Source: an uncultured Eubacterium sp. (lineage in GTDB: Bacteria; Bacillota; Clostridia; Lachnospirales; Lachnospiraceae). Taken from it: 64,000 bases of DNA. The DNA lies in contig CAJUBZ010000002.1 of the NCBI GenBank assembly GCA_910584795.1, forward strand, positions 234,715 to 298,714. Reading direction: 5' to 3'. Under the pieces are notes generated by a model. That model saw only the letters and a list, made by a program, of their open reading frames with translations, was not told the DNA's origin and ran no database searches. This document shows positions 18,449-28,085 of this stretch, piece after piece; the first letter of the stretch is position 1; every line of letters begins with the position of its first letter. A program made the translations under genes and the position numbers.

Positions 18449-19291
18449 ATGTTAGAATTGATGGAATTTTTAAAAGTAATTTTTCTTGGAATTGTAGAAG
18501 GAATTACAGAATGGCTGCCTATCAGCAGTACAGGACATATGCTTTTGGTAGATGAGTTTATTAAGTTAAATGCAAATGAAAGTTTTAAAGAAATGTTTTT
18601 CTTCGTGATACAGTTAGGAGCAATTCTGGCAGTGGTCGTATTATTCTGGGGCAAGATGTGGCCTTTTAAAAAGAAGTCTACAAATGATGGAATTAATGCA
18701 GTTGGAAGTGTTCTGAGAAAAGATGTCTGGTCATTATGGTTTAAGGTAGTAGTAGCGTGTATTCCTGGCGCTGTAGTAACAATAGCTTTTGATGATTTTA
18801 TTGAAGAACATTTACATACACCAATTGTCATTGCAATTACATTAATTTTTTATGGTGTTGCATTTATTATTATTGAGAGATGGAACAAGACCAGAACACC
18901 AAAGGTGGCCGGACTTACAGATATTACATATCAGACAGCGTTTATGATTGGATTATTTCAGGTCTTATCCATTATACCGGGAACTTCCAGATCAGGTGCA
19001 ACAATAATTGGAGCATTGCTTATTGGAGTGTCCCGTGTAGCAGCAGCAGAATTTACTTTTTTCCTGGCAGTACCTGTTATGTTTGGAATGAGTGCATTAA
19101 AGATGGTTAAAATGGGATTTGCAATGACAGGAGAAGAGGCATTTATTTTAATTTTAGGAATGATTGTAGCCTTTTTGGTATCTATTGCTGTAATTAAGTT
19201 CTTAATGGGTTATATTAAAAAACATGATTTCCAGATTTTTGGATGGTATCGTATTATATTAGGAATATTGGTACTGATTTATTTTTTATAA
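18449..19291 (+). CDS. uppP: undecaprenyl-diphosphatase (UppP/BacA)
   Basis: A 280-residue membrane phosphatase that recycles undecaprenyl diphosphate to the monophosphate carrier for peptidoglycan and other wall polymers; overproduction gives bacitracin resistance. The two family motifs are present: EGITEWLPISSTGH near residues 17-30, and PGTSRSGATI near 180. About eight hydrophobic segments, normal length. AAGGAGAGG precedes the ATG. It is a single-gene unit after the RND pump. Confidence 0.97.
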   Translation: MLELMEFLKVIFLGIVEGITEWLPISSTGHMLLVDEFIKLNANESFKEMFFFVIQLGAILAVVVLFWGKMWPFKKKSTNDGINAVGSVLRKDVWSLWFKVVVACIPGAVVTIAFDDFIEEHLHTPIVIAITLIFYGVAFIIIERWNKTRTPKVAGLTDITYQTAFMIGLFQVLSIIPGTSRSGATIIGALLIGVSRVAAAEFTFFLAVPVMFGMSALKMVKMGFAMTGEEAFILILGMIVAFLVSIAVIKFLMGYIKKHDFQIFGWYRIILGILVLIYFL

Positions 19292-19481
19292 AATTTTGTT
19301 GCAGATCTATGAAATTATGAACATATATTTAAGTTTTATTTAAGATTTCTTAAATAATCGGGGGATTTTGCCACGGATATGTTTTTGTATGTTATACTGT
19401 AAAAAGTTCACAATAATATAAATTCATTGAATATATTAAGGTGCAGAGGAGAAAATAAACTGTATAGGAAAGTAGGGGTTT

Positions 19482-20207
19482 ATGACAAATTACAATCAGA
19501 AAATAAAAAAAATTGAATCGAAGGATGAGCAGGCAGCAAAACGTAAAAGAAGAATTGTGAGTATTCTTGGACTGTTAATATTTTTTATATTATCGGCGGC
19601 AATTGCTTTTCCATTTATTAAGTTTTTTAAAGAACCGGAAATGTTTCAGAACTGGGTAGCTGGTTTTGGAATGTGGGGATGGTTAGTATGTATTAGTGCC
19701 ATGGTATTGCAGATTGTCGTTGCTATTATTCCAGGTGGCGCTATGGAGATTGGAGCTGGATATGCATTTGGAACAGTAGAGGCGACAATACTTTGTACCG
19801 TGGGTTCTATTATAGGATGTGCAATTGTTTTCTGGCTTGTAAAAGCATTTGGTATTAAGTTTGTCGAGGCATTTTTTCCAATAGAGAAGATTCAGAATTT
19901 AAAGTTTTTACAAAATGAAAAGAAGCGTGATATACTTGCGTTTGTTATATTTTTGATTCCAGGTATGCCAAAAGACCTGATTTCCTATTTTATGGGATTT
20001 ACCAATATTAAGTTATCCAGATGGCTGGTAATTTCAACAGTTGCTAGGATTCCTGCGATTATTGTTTCGGCTATGGGAGGTCAGGCATTAGGAAAAGGTC
20101 AGTATATGGCAGCGGTGATTGTACTAGTGGTGATTGTAGCAGTAAGTGCTGTTGGAACCATTGGTTATAAAATGCTATGTAATTATCATAATAAGAAACA
20201 AGGATGA
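19482..20207 (+). CDS. TVP38/TMEM64 (VTT-domain) family membrane protein
   Basis: A 241-residue membrane protein with a basic N-terminal tail, about six hydrophobic segments and the VTT/DedA-superfamily motifs GGAMEIGAGYAFG and FLIPGMPKDLISYFMG. Members of the superfamily move or scramble lipids, including polyprenyl-phosphate carriers in some DedA-like proteins. A neighbouring uppP makes a link to lipid-carrier recycling tempting but unproven. Confidence 0.88.
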   Translation: MTNYNQKIKKIESKDEQAAKRKRRIVSILGLLIFFILSAAIAFPFIKFFKEPEMFQNWVAGFGMWGWLVCISAMVLQIVVAIIPGGAMEIGAGYAFGTVEATILCTVGSIIGCAIVFWLVKAFGIKFVEAFFPIEKIQNLKFLQNEKKRDILAFVIFLIPGMPKDLISYFMGFTNIKLSRWLVISTVARIPAIIVSAMGGQALGKGQYMAAVIVLVVIVAVSAVGTIGYKMLCNYHNKKQG

Positions 20208-20216
20208 GTTTTGTGA

Positions 20217-20258
20217 TAAAAAAGCGGTAGAAATCCGATGATTTTCCACCGCTTTTTT
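20217..20258 (+). terminator. terminator after the TVP38-like gene
   Basis: Stem AAAAAAGCGGTAGAAATC / GATTTTCCACCGCTTTTTTT, a strong A/T-flanked hairpin. Confidence 0.85.
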
Positions 20259-20553
20259 TATTATATAGGAAATTGCTTTGCAATTCCTATATAATAAAAA
20301 GCTCTACAAGGATTGCAGAGGCGCAGAAATGTAGTTGTTCCCCAGAACCCACGACTCGCGAGAGAGTTCGTAAGCGAACTCTTTTTCTGTAATTAATTTT
20401 GTATAAGTAATATATAAAAAGTGTACTTGATTAAAAAAATCATACCATATAAAAAAAAGAGAATTATATAGTAAAAAAAGATATGTTATAATTAAAATGT
20501 TGAAAAATTTCGGACGGATTACAAACAAATGAATAACGTAGGAGGTTAAAAGG
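20259..20553. other. intergenic region upstream of the GH81 gene
   Basis: Contains a second palindrome (TATTATATAGGAAATTGC mirrored, 20258-20298) immediately after the terminator, and a third hairpin GAGTTCG-TAAG-CGAACTC-TTTTT (20362-20387). An extended -10 (TGTTATAAT, 20484-20492) probably drives the GH81 gene. The segment between the hairpins is not recognised. Confidence 0.5.
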
Positions 20554-23500
20554 ATGAGAGGATTATGGAGAAAGGCTTTGACCATTGCCTTAGCTTTTTC
20601 ATTAGTTACTGTTCCTGTAGAGATGGGACAGCTTACTGAAGTTAAAGCAGAACAGCTTGGAAGCCTCGCAACAGAGGTTACAGGTACATGGTCTTACTGG
20701 GATGGAGAGAAAGATGTTGTACAAACAAATAAGATGTTGTTGGATAAACTGCCAACAAAGGCGAATCAGGGAACATACAGATTTACCACCGAGAATTATG
20801 ATGCTAATAATGGTGCAATAGACATCGGTGGATTTTCAACGTCTATGTTATGGAATTATAGTACATCACCTTTTGGTGACTGTGTTTATGCTATACCTAT
20901 GTCATATTGCGGAACTGCAGAAGGTATGCTTTTAGCAAAACCCTCTACATTAATTGATAAGCAGACATGGACACAGACGGTAATGATGTCTATGAATAAT
21001 CTGGGAACAATGTCAGATTTTGTTGTGGGAACAGATTACTCCTTTACAAACACAAAAGTAGATAAGTCAGATGAGTGGTCTACAGATGTTGTAATGGAGA
21101 ATCCGTCAGATTCATCACAGTATTTGAAAACAACTATTGTACAAGGCAGTCCTTTTGGATTTTTTCAGTTAAAGGGAAGTACGAAACTTACAATACAGAG
21201 ACCGGCACGAAATCTTCCTAGTGCGATAGTAGGGTATAATGGTACATCCATTGCAGATTCTACTATGTTGATTATAAGGGTGTATGATAATGCAGACCAG
21301 TTGACAGGATATGCAGATTATGATTACTATGCAATATATCTTTCAGAAGGTGCAACAGTAACACAGGCAGATGCAACAGCAAAATATGCAGACAATAAAA
21401 TGGGGGATTTGACAGTTACTTTTGCAAGTGAAGATAAAGCTTATATGTCAATCGCATGGCTCTGTGAGACTACAGGCCAGAAGGATTCAGAAGCAAAGGC
21501 GATTGCAGAGAAATATGCACCATATGCATATAATTTCATTACAGATACAAAAACATCATTTACATATGATGCTGGTATTGTGACAACTACATATAAATAT
21601 ACTGTAGACAAAAAGGCAGAGAGTACAGCAGATGGTACAATTATGGGAATTATGCCACATCAGTATAAACATATGAATGATTATGAATATTTGGATAATA
21701 CTGCAAGAACGATTCGTGGAACAATGAAATATTTAGTAGGAGATACTTATCAGACGACATTAAAGTTTGGAGGAATTCTTCCTTCACTTCCAGAAATAGA
21801 AGAGGCAGATAAATCTACATTACAAGGATATGTAGATGAATTTATGGAAAAATATGGACCGACAGAGGACGGTGGGCTTACAAAAGAAAAATATGATGTG
21901 AATACATATGATACAGGAAAGAAGTTGAATCGTGCGATACAGGCAATGGAAGCGGCAGAGGAATGTGGAGATACGGAAGCAGCAGCGAAAATACTGGAAG
22001 GTATTGAAAATGAACTGGCTGACTGGTATACAGCAGACGGTGGAGATGACGAGAAATATTTTTATTATGATGAGGGGACAGGCAGTTTGTTTGGTTTCCC
22101 ACAGGCATATTATACTGTAGATGGAATGACAGATCATCATTTCCATTATGGATATTTTCTTAATGCATCTGCGCAGGTTGCAATGCGTGATCCGGAATTT
22201 ATAAAACCATATTCAAACGTTATTGATGAACTTATTGGCGATGTAGCTACTTATGAAGAAAATCATAAAGATTCCAGATATCCGTTTTTAAGAAATTTTT
22301 CTACCTTTGAGGGACATTCATGGGCATCCGGACATGCAAATTTCGGTGATGGAAACAATCAGGAATCCAGTTCGGAGGCTATCAATGCATGGGCAGGTCT
22401 TATCCTCTATGGTCAGGCTATGGGAGATGAAGAACTGACAGCATTGGGAGTTTACTTATATGAGACAGAAGTGTCTGCTGTAAACTGTTATTGGTTTGAT
22501 ATTGATGGAGACATTTTAGACCCTAAATACACAGAAGGAACAGGGGAGTCTGCCAAGTATATTCAGTCGTCTATGGTATGGGGAGGAAAATACACATATT
22601 CTACATGGTGGACAGATGAACCGCTTCAGGTACAGGGAATTAATATTCTTCCTATGACACCAGCATCTTTCTATGCTGCAAGAAATAAAGAATATATTGT
22701 TAATAACTGGAAGACAGCAGTTAGAAATGAAGAAAATTATGCAGGTCTTTCAGAAAAACAAACAAAACGTTGGAATGAAATCTGGAGTGAATATCTTGCA
22801 ATGTCTGATCCGGCACTGGCAATGGAATATTTTGATGATCAGTGCGATCCGGAAGCAGGAGAATCAAAAGCACACGCTTATCATTGGATTATGGCTATGG
22901 ACAATGTTGGAACACCTGAATTAGATATAACGAGTAATAATCCACTGGCTTGTGTCTTTAAAAAAGCAGATGATGAAATGACCTATGTTGCTTATAATGC
23001 ATCAGATGATGAAAAAACTGTTACATTCTCAGATGGAGCAGAATTGGTTGTTCCACCACATTCTATGGCAACAGTAGGAGACAGTCAGATTTCAACGAAA
23101 GCAAGATATGAGGTTGAACATTATCTGGCTGATGGTAATGGTGGATATAATTTAGCAAATACAGAGAAGAAGAGTGGAAAAATTGGTGCTGAAGTAAAAG
23201 CAATAGCCAAAAAATATCCAGGGTATAAGGTAAATACATCTGTTGAAGGAACTGTTGCAAGCGGAACTATTGCAGAAGATGGAACGCTGGTATTGAAACT
23301 CTACTATGACGTGGCTGAGATTGAAACAACAACTTCAAATATAGAAGATACAACATCAGGTGAAGATGTCACGACTAAGGCTCCAGAAGAAGATACAACG
23401 AAGGATTCACAGGATGTTACAACACCTGGCGTGACGACAAATAATGGCTCACAGGATGTTACAACATCAGTGAAAGCAACAAGCAAAAAAGTGACGGTTA

Positions 23501-23796
23501 AGAGAGCCACGATTAAAAAGGTTAAGAAACTTCCAAAGAAAAAAATTAAACTGACATTCAAGAAAATAAAAGGTATTCGGGGATATCAGATAAAAATTTC
23601 AAAGAAAAAGAACTTTAAGAAGAAGTATACAATTACCCGCGTTGTGAAGAAAAACAGAAAAGTATACAAAATTAAAGTCAGTGCAAAGAAATTAAAGAAA
23701 GCTAAAAAGCTATATGTTAAAGCCAGAGCTTATAAAACAGTAAACAAAAAGAAAGTTTATGGAAGATGGAGTAAGCGCAAAGTGATAAAACATTAG
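20554..23796 (+). CDS. secreted GH81 endo-beta-1,3-glucanase with MucBP-like and basic C-terminal domains
   Basis: A 1080-residue exported enzyme. Signal peptide about 1-33. The catalytic region has GH81 hallmarks: TDHHFHYGYF near 525, GHSWASGHANFGDGNNQES near 585-605 and the acidic ESSSEA segment. GH81 enzymes cleave beta-1,3-glucan (laminarin, callose, yeast wall glucan) with inversion. After it comes a MucBP-like unit (about 847-920, VEHYLADGNGGY...LKLYYD), a Thr-rich linker, and a Lys-rich FN3-like C-terminal domain that resembles the end of the 8351 protein. The latter probably holds the enzyme at the wall. AGGAGG lies 9 bp upstream. Confidence 0.92.
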   Translation: MRGLWRKALTIALAFSLVTVPVEMGQLTEVKAEQLGSLATEVTGTWSYWDGEKDVVQTNKMLLDKLPTKANQGTYRFTTENYDANNGAIDIGGFSTSMLWNYSTSPFGDCVYAIPMSYCGTAEGMLLAKPSTLIDKQTWTQTVMMSMNNLGTMSDFVVGTDYSFTNTKVDKSDEWSTDVVMENPSDSSQYLKTTIVQGSPFGFFQLKGSTKLTIQRPARNLPSAIVGYNGTSIADSTMLIIRVYDNADQLTGYADYDYYAIYLSEGATVTQADATAKYADNKMGDLTVTFASEDKAYMSIAWLCETTGQKDSEAKAIAEKYAPYAYNFITDTKTSFTYDAGIVTTTYKYTVDKKAESTADGTIMGIMPHQYKHMNDYEYLDNTARTIRGTMKYLVGDTYQTTLKFGGILPSLPEIEEADKSTLQGYVDEFMEKYGPTEDGGLTKEKYDVNTYDTGKKLNRAIQAMEAAEECGDTEAAAKILEGIENELADWYTADGGDDEKYFYYDEGTGSLFGFPQAYYTVDGMTDHHFHYGYFLNASAQVAMRDPEFIKPYSNVIDELIGDVATYEENHKDSRYPFLRNFSTFEGHSWASGHANFGDGNNQESSSEAINAWAGLILYGQAMGDEELTALGVYLYETEVSAVNCYWFDIDGDILDPKYTEGTGESAKYIQSSMVWGGKYTYSTWWTDEPLQVQGINILPMTPASFYAARNKEYIVNNWKTAVRNEENYAGLSEKQTKRWNEIWSEYLAMSDPALAMEYFDDQCDPEAGESKAHAYHWIMAMDNVGTPELDITSNNPLACVFKKADDEMTYVAYNASDDEKTVTFSDGAELVVPPHSMATVGDSQISTKARYEVEHYLADGNGGYNLANTEKKSGKIGAEVKAIAKKYPGYKVNTSVEGTVASGTIAEDGTLVLKLYYDVAEIETTTSNIEDTTSGEDVTTKAPEEDTTKDSQDVTTPGVTTNNGSQDVTTSVKATSKKVTVKRATIKKVKKLPKKKIKLTFKKIKGIRGYQIKISKKKNFKKKYTITRVVKKNRKVYKIKVSAKKLKKAKKLYVKARAYKTVNKKKVYGRWSKRKVIKH

Positions 23797-23807
23797 CAAG
23801 TATAAGA

Positions 23808-23843
23808 ACCATAGATACTATAGAGAGTATCTATGGTTTTTTT
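23808..23843 (+). terminator. terminator after the GH81 gene
   Basis: Stem ACCATAGATACT / AGTATCTATGGT followed by seven T. Confidence 0.88.
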
Positions 23844-23984
23844 AATCACCTTAATATTTTGCTGAAATCTTCATAGAATATATATTAAAGAAAAATCGTC
23901 TTTTTTCTTGTGTAATGTGCAAGAGATTGTTATAGTAATATAGGTTAAAAATATGACTTGAAAAATATGGTGAAAGGAGAAGGT

Positions 23985-25433
23985 TTGGGCAGATACCTGA
24001 ACCAGACAAAAATGAGAAAAACAAAGATTGTATGTACGTTAGGACCGGCTACTGATAATGACAAGGTGCTGGAGGACTTAATTCTGAATGGAATGAATGT
24101 TGCAAGATGTAACTTCTCTCATAGTACTTATGAACAACATAAAACAAGAATGGATAAAATTAAAGAAATCCGTAAAAAGTGTGATAAGCCGGTTGCTATT
24201 CTATTAGATACCAAAGGACCGGAGATACGTACAGGAGATTTTAAAAATGGTACTGTTCATGTGACTGCAGGACAAACATTTACTTTGGTGCAGGACAAAA
24301 ATTATATTGGAAACAATGAAAAGGCAGGGATTACATTTCCTGATTTATATAAGGATATTCAGATAGGAACAGTTATTTTAATTGATGATGGATTGATTAA
24401 GATGGAAGTAACCAAAATAGAAGGAACAGATATAATCTGTCAGGTGAAAAATGATGGAAAGATATCTAATCATAAAGGAGTCAATGTTCCGGATATTCAC
24501 ATTAATATGCCATACATGAGTGTTCAGGATAAAGAAGATATTTTATTTGGAATTAAAGAGGATGTGGATTATATTGCAGCCTCATTTACAAGAACTGCAG
24601 AAGATGTTAAGGAGCTGAGAAAGTTTCTAGATGAGAATGGTGGCAGTAATATTCATATAATTGCTAAAATTGAAAACAGCGAAGGAATATTAAATGTAGA
24701 TGCGATTATTGAAGAAGCAGATGCAGTTATGGTTGCCAGAGGCGATATGGGTGTAGAATTACCTGAGGAAGAGGTTCCGATTATTCAGAAGATGATTATT
24801 AAGAAAGTTTATGAGGCAGGTAAACAGGTTATTATCGCTACACAGATGTTGGAATCTATGATAACGAATCCCCGCCCGACACGAGCAGAGACTACAGATG
24901 TAGCAAATGCTATTTATGATGGAACAAGTGCAATTATGTTATCAGGAGAAACGGCTGCGGGCAAATATCCGGCAGAGGCAGTAGCTACTATGGCAAGAAT
25001 TGCAGAACGTACAGAAATGGATATTAATTATAAACAGAGATTTTTAAATAATCATAGAAAACAGAGAAGTGATATTACAGAAGCTGTATGTCATGCAACC
25101 TGTATGAATGCTTATGATTTAGAGGCAAAAGCAATACTAACGGTTACAAAGTCAGGAAGATCAGCCAAAATGATATCAAAGTACAGACCGGATTGTATGA
25201 TTATTGCAGGAAGTACAGAGGAAAAAGTTGTAAGACAGTTAAATATGTCATGGGGAGTATCTCCGGTATTAATTCAGGAAAAAGAACATGTATTGGAACT
25301 CTTTGATTATGCAGTAGATGTGGCAAAAGAAAAAGGGTTGGTGATAAAAGACGATATTGTAGTCATTACTTCAGGAGTTCCTCTTGGTAAGTCAGGAACT
25401 ACAAATATGATTAAGGTGCATACAGTTGAGTAA
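23985..25433 (+). CDS. pyk: pyruvate kinase
   Basis: Converts phosphoenolpyruvate and ADP to pyruvate and ATP. I choose the TTG at 23985 because AAAGGAGAAGG lies just upstream, giving 482 residues; the in-frame ATG at 24012 (MRKTKIVCTLGPA) has no site of its own, and an earlier TTG at 23958 is unsupported. Family motifs include RKTKIVCTLGPA, the Mg/substrate segment IIAKIENSEGI, DGTSAIMLSGETAAGKYP and VMVARGDMGVELP. It lacks the extra C-terminal PEP-utilizer domain of Bacillus-type enzymes and ends at the regular C domain. It is monocistronic. Confidence 0.96.
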   Translation: MGRYLNQTKMRKTKIVCTLGPATDNDKVLEDLILNGMNVARCNFSHSTYEQHKTRMDKIKEIRKKCDKPVAILLDTKGPEIRTGDFKNGTVHVTAGQTFTLVQDKNYIGNNEKAGITFPDLYKDIQIGTVILIDDGLIKMEVTKIEGTDIICQVKNDGKISNHKGVNVPDIHINMPYMSVQDKEDILFGIKEDVDYIAASFTRTAEDVKELRKFLDENGGSNIHIIAKIENSEGILNVDAIIEEADAVMVARGDMGVELPEEEVPIIQKMIIKKVYEAGKQVIIATQMLESMITNPRPTRAETTDVANAIYDGTSAIMLSGETAAGKYPAEAVATMARIAERTEMDINYKQRFLNNHRKQRSDITEAVCHATCMNAYDLEAKAILTVTKSGRSAKMISKYRPDCMIIAGSTEEKVVRQLNMSWGVSPVLIQEKEHVLELFDYAVDVAKEKGLVIKDDIVVITSGVPLGKSGTTNMIKVHTVE

Positions 25434-25491
25434 AAGAATTTTTGTTGACACATTAAGGTTTTCAGTGTTAAAGTAATTATAGAAATAAATA

Positions 25492-25525
25492 AGACTTATG
25501 GTCGATGCCATAAGTCTTTGTTTTT
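25492..25525 (+). terminator. hairpin after pyk
   Basis: Stem AGACTTATGG / CCATAAGTCT followed by TTGTTTTT. A weak promoter-like pair (TTGACA at 25444, TAAAGT at 25468, 18-bp spacer) precedes it, so it could also act as an attenuator at the start of the mgtE transcript. Confidence 0.7.
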
Positions 25526-25552
25526 CAAAGTCAAATTAGAAAGGAGAACGAA

Positions 25553-25642
25553 ATGGATAGTTGTGACAGTTATGGGCGAAGTTTGACTGGTAATATTGTT
25601 TTGAAACATACTGATACATATCATCCGTTTGGTTCGAAATAA
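25553..25642 (+). CDS. small ORF (29 codons) in front of mgtE
   Basis: An ATG 7 bp after AAAGGAG opens a 29-codon frame (MDSCDSYGRSLTGN... ending HPFGSK) that closes with TAA at 25640-25642, 92 bp before mgtE. The ribosome binding site is as strong as those of real genes here. I do not recognise the peptide. It may be a leader peptide coupling translation to mgtE expression, as small ORFs do in enterobacterial mgtA and corA leaders, or a short independent protein. No M-box is seen. Confidence 0.45.
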   Translation: MDSCDSYGRSLTGNIVLKHTDTYHPFGSK

Positions 25643-25734
25643 TAGACATGCAGACTTCCCGCATATACAGAACTTTACTTTGACAGGCTGGTTGTTCTGA
25701 AAGGCGAGTTCCTTATGAAATAAAAAGGAGGTAT

Positions 25735-27204
25735 ATGAAAGTGGAAGAGAGATTTGAAAAAGATATACAGGAAAAAGAAATAGAGAAAAGTACTTCTTAT
25801 ATAATAGAAGAAAGTGTACACGAAATACCTGAACGAGCTAATTATGCAGAAGAACTTCTGCAAATTATACGTAGTGATGAACCATCATTAAACAAATTAG
25901 ACCGATTAGACGATTATCATGAAAATGATATTGCAGCAGCTCTTGAATATTTGGAAAGCGAAGAGAGGGGCAGATTATATTCTCTTTTGGGAGTGGACAA
26001 GGTTTCTGATATTTTCTCTTATATTGATGATCCGGCAGAGTATATCGAAGAGTTAGAGCCGGAAGTGGCTGCCAGAATAATTGGAAACATGGAAGCCGAT
26101 GATGCGGTTGATATTCTGGAAGAGTTGGAGGATGATACCAGTAATGAACTGATTGAGTTAATCGATGAAGATGCAAAAAAAGATATTGATTTGATTCAGT
26201 CTTATGATGAAGATGAGATTGGCAGTAAAATGACTACCAATTATGTTAGTCTGACGCTTGACTTGACGATTAAACAGGCAATGAAAAGGCTGGTAGAACA
26301 GGCTGCCGACAATGATAATATTACAACTTTATACGTTAAAAAGGAAGACGGAACTTTTTATGGTGCAATAGATCTGACTGATTTAATTGTTGCAAGGGAG
26401 TATGTGGAATTAGAATCACTGGTTACTACATCTTATCCTTATGTTCACGATCATGAAACCGTGGATGATTGTATTGAGGAACTGAAAGATTATTCTGAAG
26501 ATTCTATACCGGTACTAGATAAGGATATGCATATTCTTGGTGTTATCACTTCTCAGGATTTGGTAGAAGTGGTAGATGAGGAAATGGGTGAGGACTATGC
26601 GAAACTGGCTGGTCTTGCTGCGGAAGAAGAGTTAGAAGAGCCGCTGGGACAGAGCTTGAAGAAAAGAGTGCCATGGCTTTTGGTACTTTTAATGTTAGGA
26701 ATGGTAGTTTCATCTGTTATAAATATGTTTGAGACAGTTATTGTCGGTTTGCCGATTATTGTAACTTTTCAATCAGTGATTCTTGGAATGTCCGGAAATG
26801 TCGGGACCCAGTCACTGGCTGTAACCATTCGTGTTTTAATGGATGAAGAGTTAGAATTTAAACAGAAGATTGGATTTATTTTTAAAGAAATTCGCGTAGG
26901 TTTATGTAATGGACTCATCGTTGGAGGAATATCTGTTGTATTTACAGGTTTGTTTATATGGCTTGCCAGAGGACAGCAGATAGAAAGTGCATTTGCAATT
27001 TCAGGATGTATTGGTGGAGCATTAGCACTTGCTATGTTGATTTCCAGTTTTGTAGGAACGATTATTCCGATTATACTGGATAAAATCGGCTTTGATCCGG
27101 CTGTAGCTTCCGGTCCACTGATTTCAACAATTAATGACTTAGTAGCTGCTGTAACATATTATGGACTGGCATGGCTGCTTTTAATTAACGTAATAGGAAT
27201 ATAG
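25735..27204 (+). CDS. mgtE: magnesium transporter MgtE
   Basis: A 489-residue Mg2+ channel of the MgtE family. The acidic N-terminal domain (about 35-140) is followed by two CBS domains (about 145-275) that sense Mg2+, then five membrane segments from about 310, with GNVGTQSLAVTIR in the pore region and SGPLISTINDLVAA near the end. AAGGAGG lies only 3 bp before ATG 25735; an in-frame GTG at 25741 is better spaced and would remove two residues. It is preceded by a small ORF and a hairpin region, and followed by palindrome P-a. Confidence 0.96.
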   Translation: MKVEERFEKDIQEKEIEKSTSYIIEESVHEIPERANYAEELLQIIRSDEPSLNKLDRLDDYHENDIAAALEYLESEERGRLYSLLGVDKVSDIFSYIDDPAEYIEELEPEVAARIIGNMEADDAVDILEELEDDTSNELIELIDEDAKKDIDLIQSYDEDEIGSKMTTNYVSLTLDLTIKQAMKRLVEQAADNDNITTLYVKKEDGTFYGAIDLTDLIVAREYVELESLVTTSYPYVHDHETVDDCIEELKDYSEDSIPVLDKDMHILGVITSQDLVEVVDEEMGEDYAKLAGLAAEEELEEPLGQSLKKRVPWLLVLLMLGMVVSSVINMFETVIVGLPIIVTFQSVILGMSGNVGTQSLAVTIRVLMDEELEFKQKIGFIFKEIRVGLCNGLIVGGISVVFTGLFIWLARGQQIESAFAISGCIGGALALAMLISSFVGTIIPIILDKIGFDPAVASGPLISTINDLVAAVTYYGLAWLLLINVIGI

Positions 27205-27234
27205 TAACAGCATATTATAAAGGCTCGTTTGAAT

Positions 27235-27530
27235 CCCCGAGGTCCGAAATCAGCATACAGACAGGGCAAGGGAGAAACAGATTTGTAAACTTCATAACTT
27301 AAATATTTGATTATAGAAAAAGAACACGATAAATTTTAAAGTACCGACTTCATCTTCACCGAAGTTCTGAAGAACTTCGCTTCAGGTAAGTCTTGAAATC
27401 TGATTTTGTGAATCAGATTTCAACTTTAATTTATCGCGTTCTTTTTCTATTCAAATAAATTAAGTTATTCAATGTTTACAAATCTGTTTCTCCCCTGCCC
27501 TGCCTGTATGCTGATTCCGGTCCCACCGGG
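27235..27530. repeat. large imperfect palindrome between converging genes (element P-a)
   Basis: About 296 bp. Outer stem 27246-27290 with 27474-27518, nearly perfect. Then an asymmetric internal loop (AAAC-TTC-ATAACTTAA opposite TTAAGTTAT-TCAAT-GTTT), a second stem (GAACACGATAAATTTTAAAG opposite CTTTAATTTATCGCGTTC), and a multiloop with two hairpins, 27360-27379 (CGAAGTTC) and 27395-27421 (GAAATCTGATT). The same design recurs at 40792. The mismatches in the stems checked would be G-U pairs in a minus-strand RNA. It separates mgtE from the converging S-component gene. Confidence 0.85.
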
Positions 27531-27542
27531 AATAATAATGAT

Positions 27543-28085
27543 CTATCTGTTCCGTTTAATACCAAGTCTTACAATAGGCCAGATAACACACGCAAGTGCA
27601 GTTCCTGCCAGTGCAGCGTATAATTGCGTTAATGAGTAAGTGGCAGCAGCCATTTTGTACATCTTTGGTGCAAGGTTTAAACCAAAAGTAGGAAGAATCC
27701 ATTTTACAATAGAGAGAGTCATAACTCCCCATTTGGCAAAGGACCCGGCTACCAGACTTAATGGTAACAGATTGAGTTCCAATTTCTTGCATCTTACAGC
27801 CCAGACAAATAGGACCATTACAATATTTCCAACCATAATAAATGGCAAAATCATAGGAACGGCAGCAATAATAGGTGATTGTGTGATGATAAATGATGTA
27901 ATCGGTGCTACCGCAGAAATAATAATTCCACTTAACAGTCCACAGTAAAGAGTATCAATAATAATTATAAGATTAATTAATCCTCCTGTAATTGGGATAG
28001 TTCCCGGGTTTTTAAATAACTGTACTACTACGCAAAGCGCAACCATGATTGCAGTTACGGTAATTGTTCTAGTTCTCATCTTCAT
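27543..28085 (-). CDS. ECF transporter S-component-like membrane protein
   Basis: A 180-residue protein with about six hydrophobic segments and the S-component look: the N-terminal TAIMVALCVVVQLF helix and a second helix region LINLIIIIDTLYCGLLSGIII. S components give an energy-coupling-factor transporter its vitamin or metal specificity. Its start overlaps the end of the hydrogenase gene by 17 bp and its GGAGG lies inside that gene, so the two are translationally linked. The substrate cannot be told; a cofactor or metal needed by the hydrogenase is a guess from context. Confidence 0.75.
   Translation of the reverse strand: MKMRTRTITVTAIMVALCVVVQLFKNPGTIPITGGLINLIIIIDTLYCGLLSGIIISAVAPITSFIITQSPIIAAVPMILPFIMVGNIVMVLFVWAVRCKKLELNLLPLSLVAGSFAKWGVMTLSIVKWILPTFGLNLAPKMYKMAAATYSLTQLYAALAGTALACVIWPIVRLGIKRNR

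Noticed and set aside
25434..25734. M-box magnesium riboswitch before mgtE
   Set aside because: No M-box core sequence is present; only a hairpin, a small ORF and a short second hairpin are seen.
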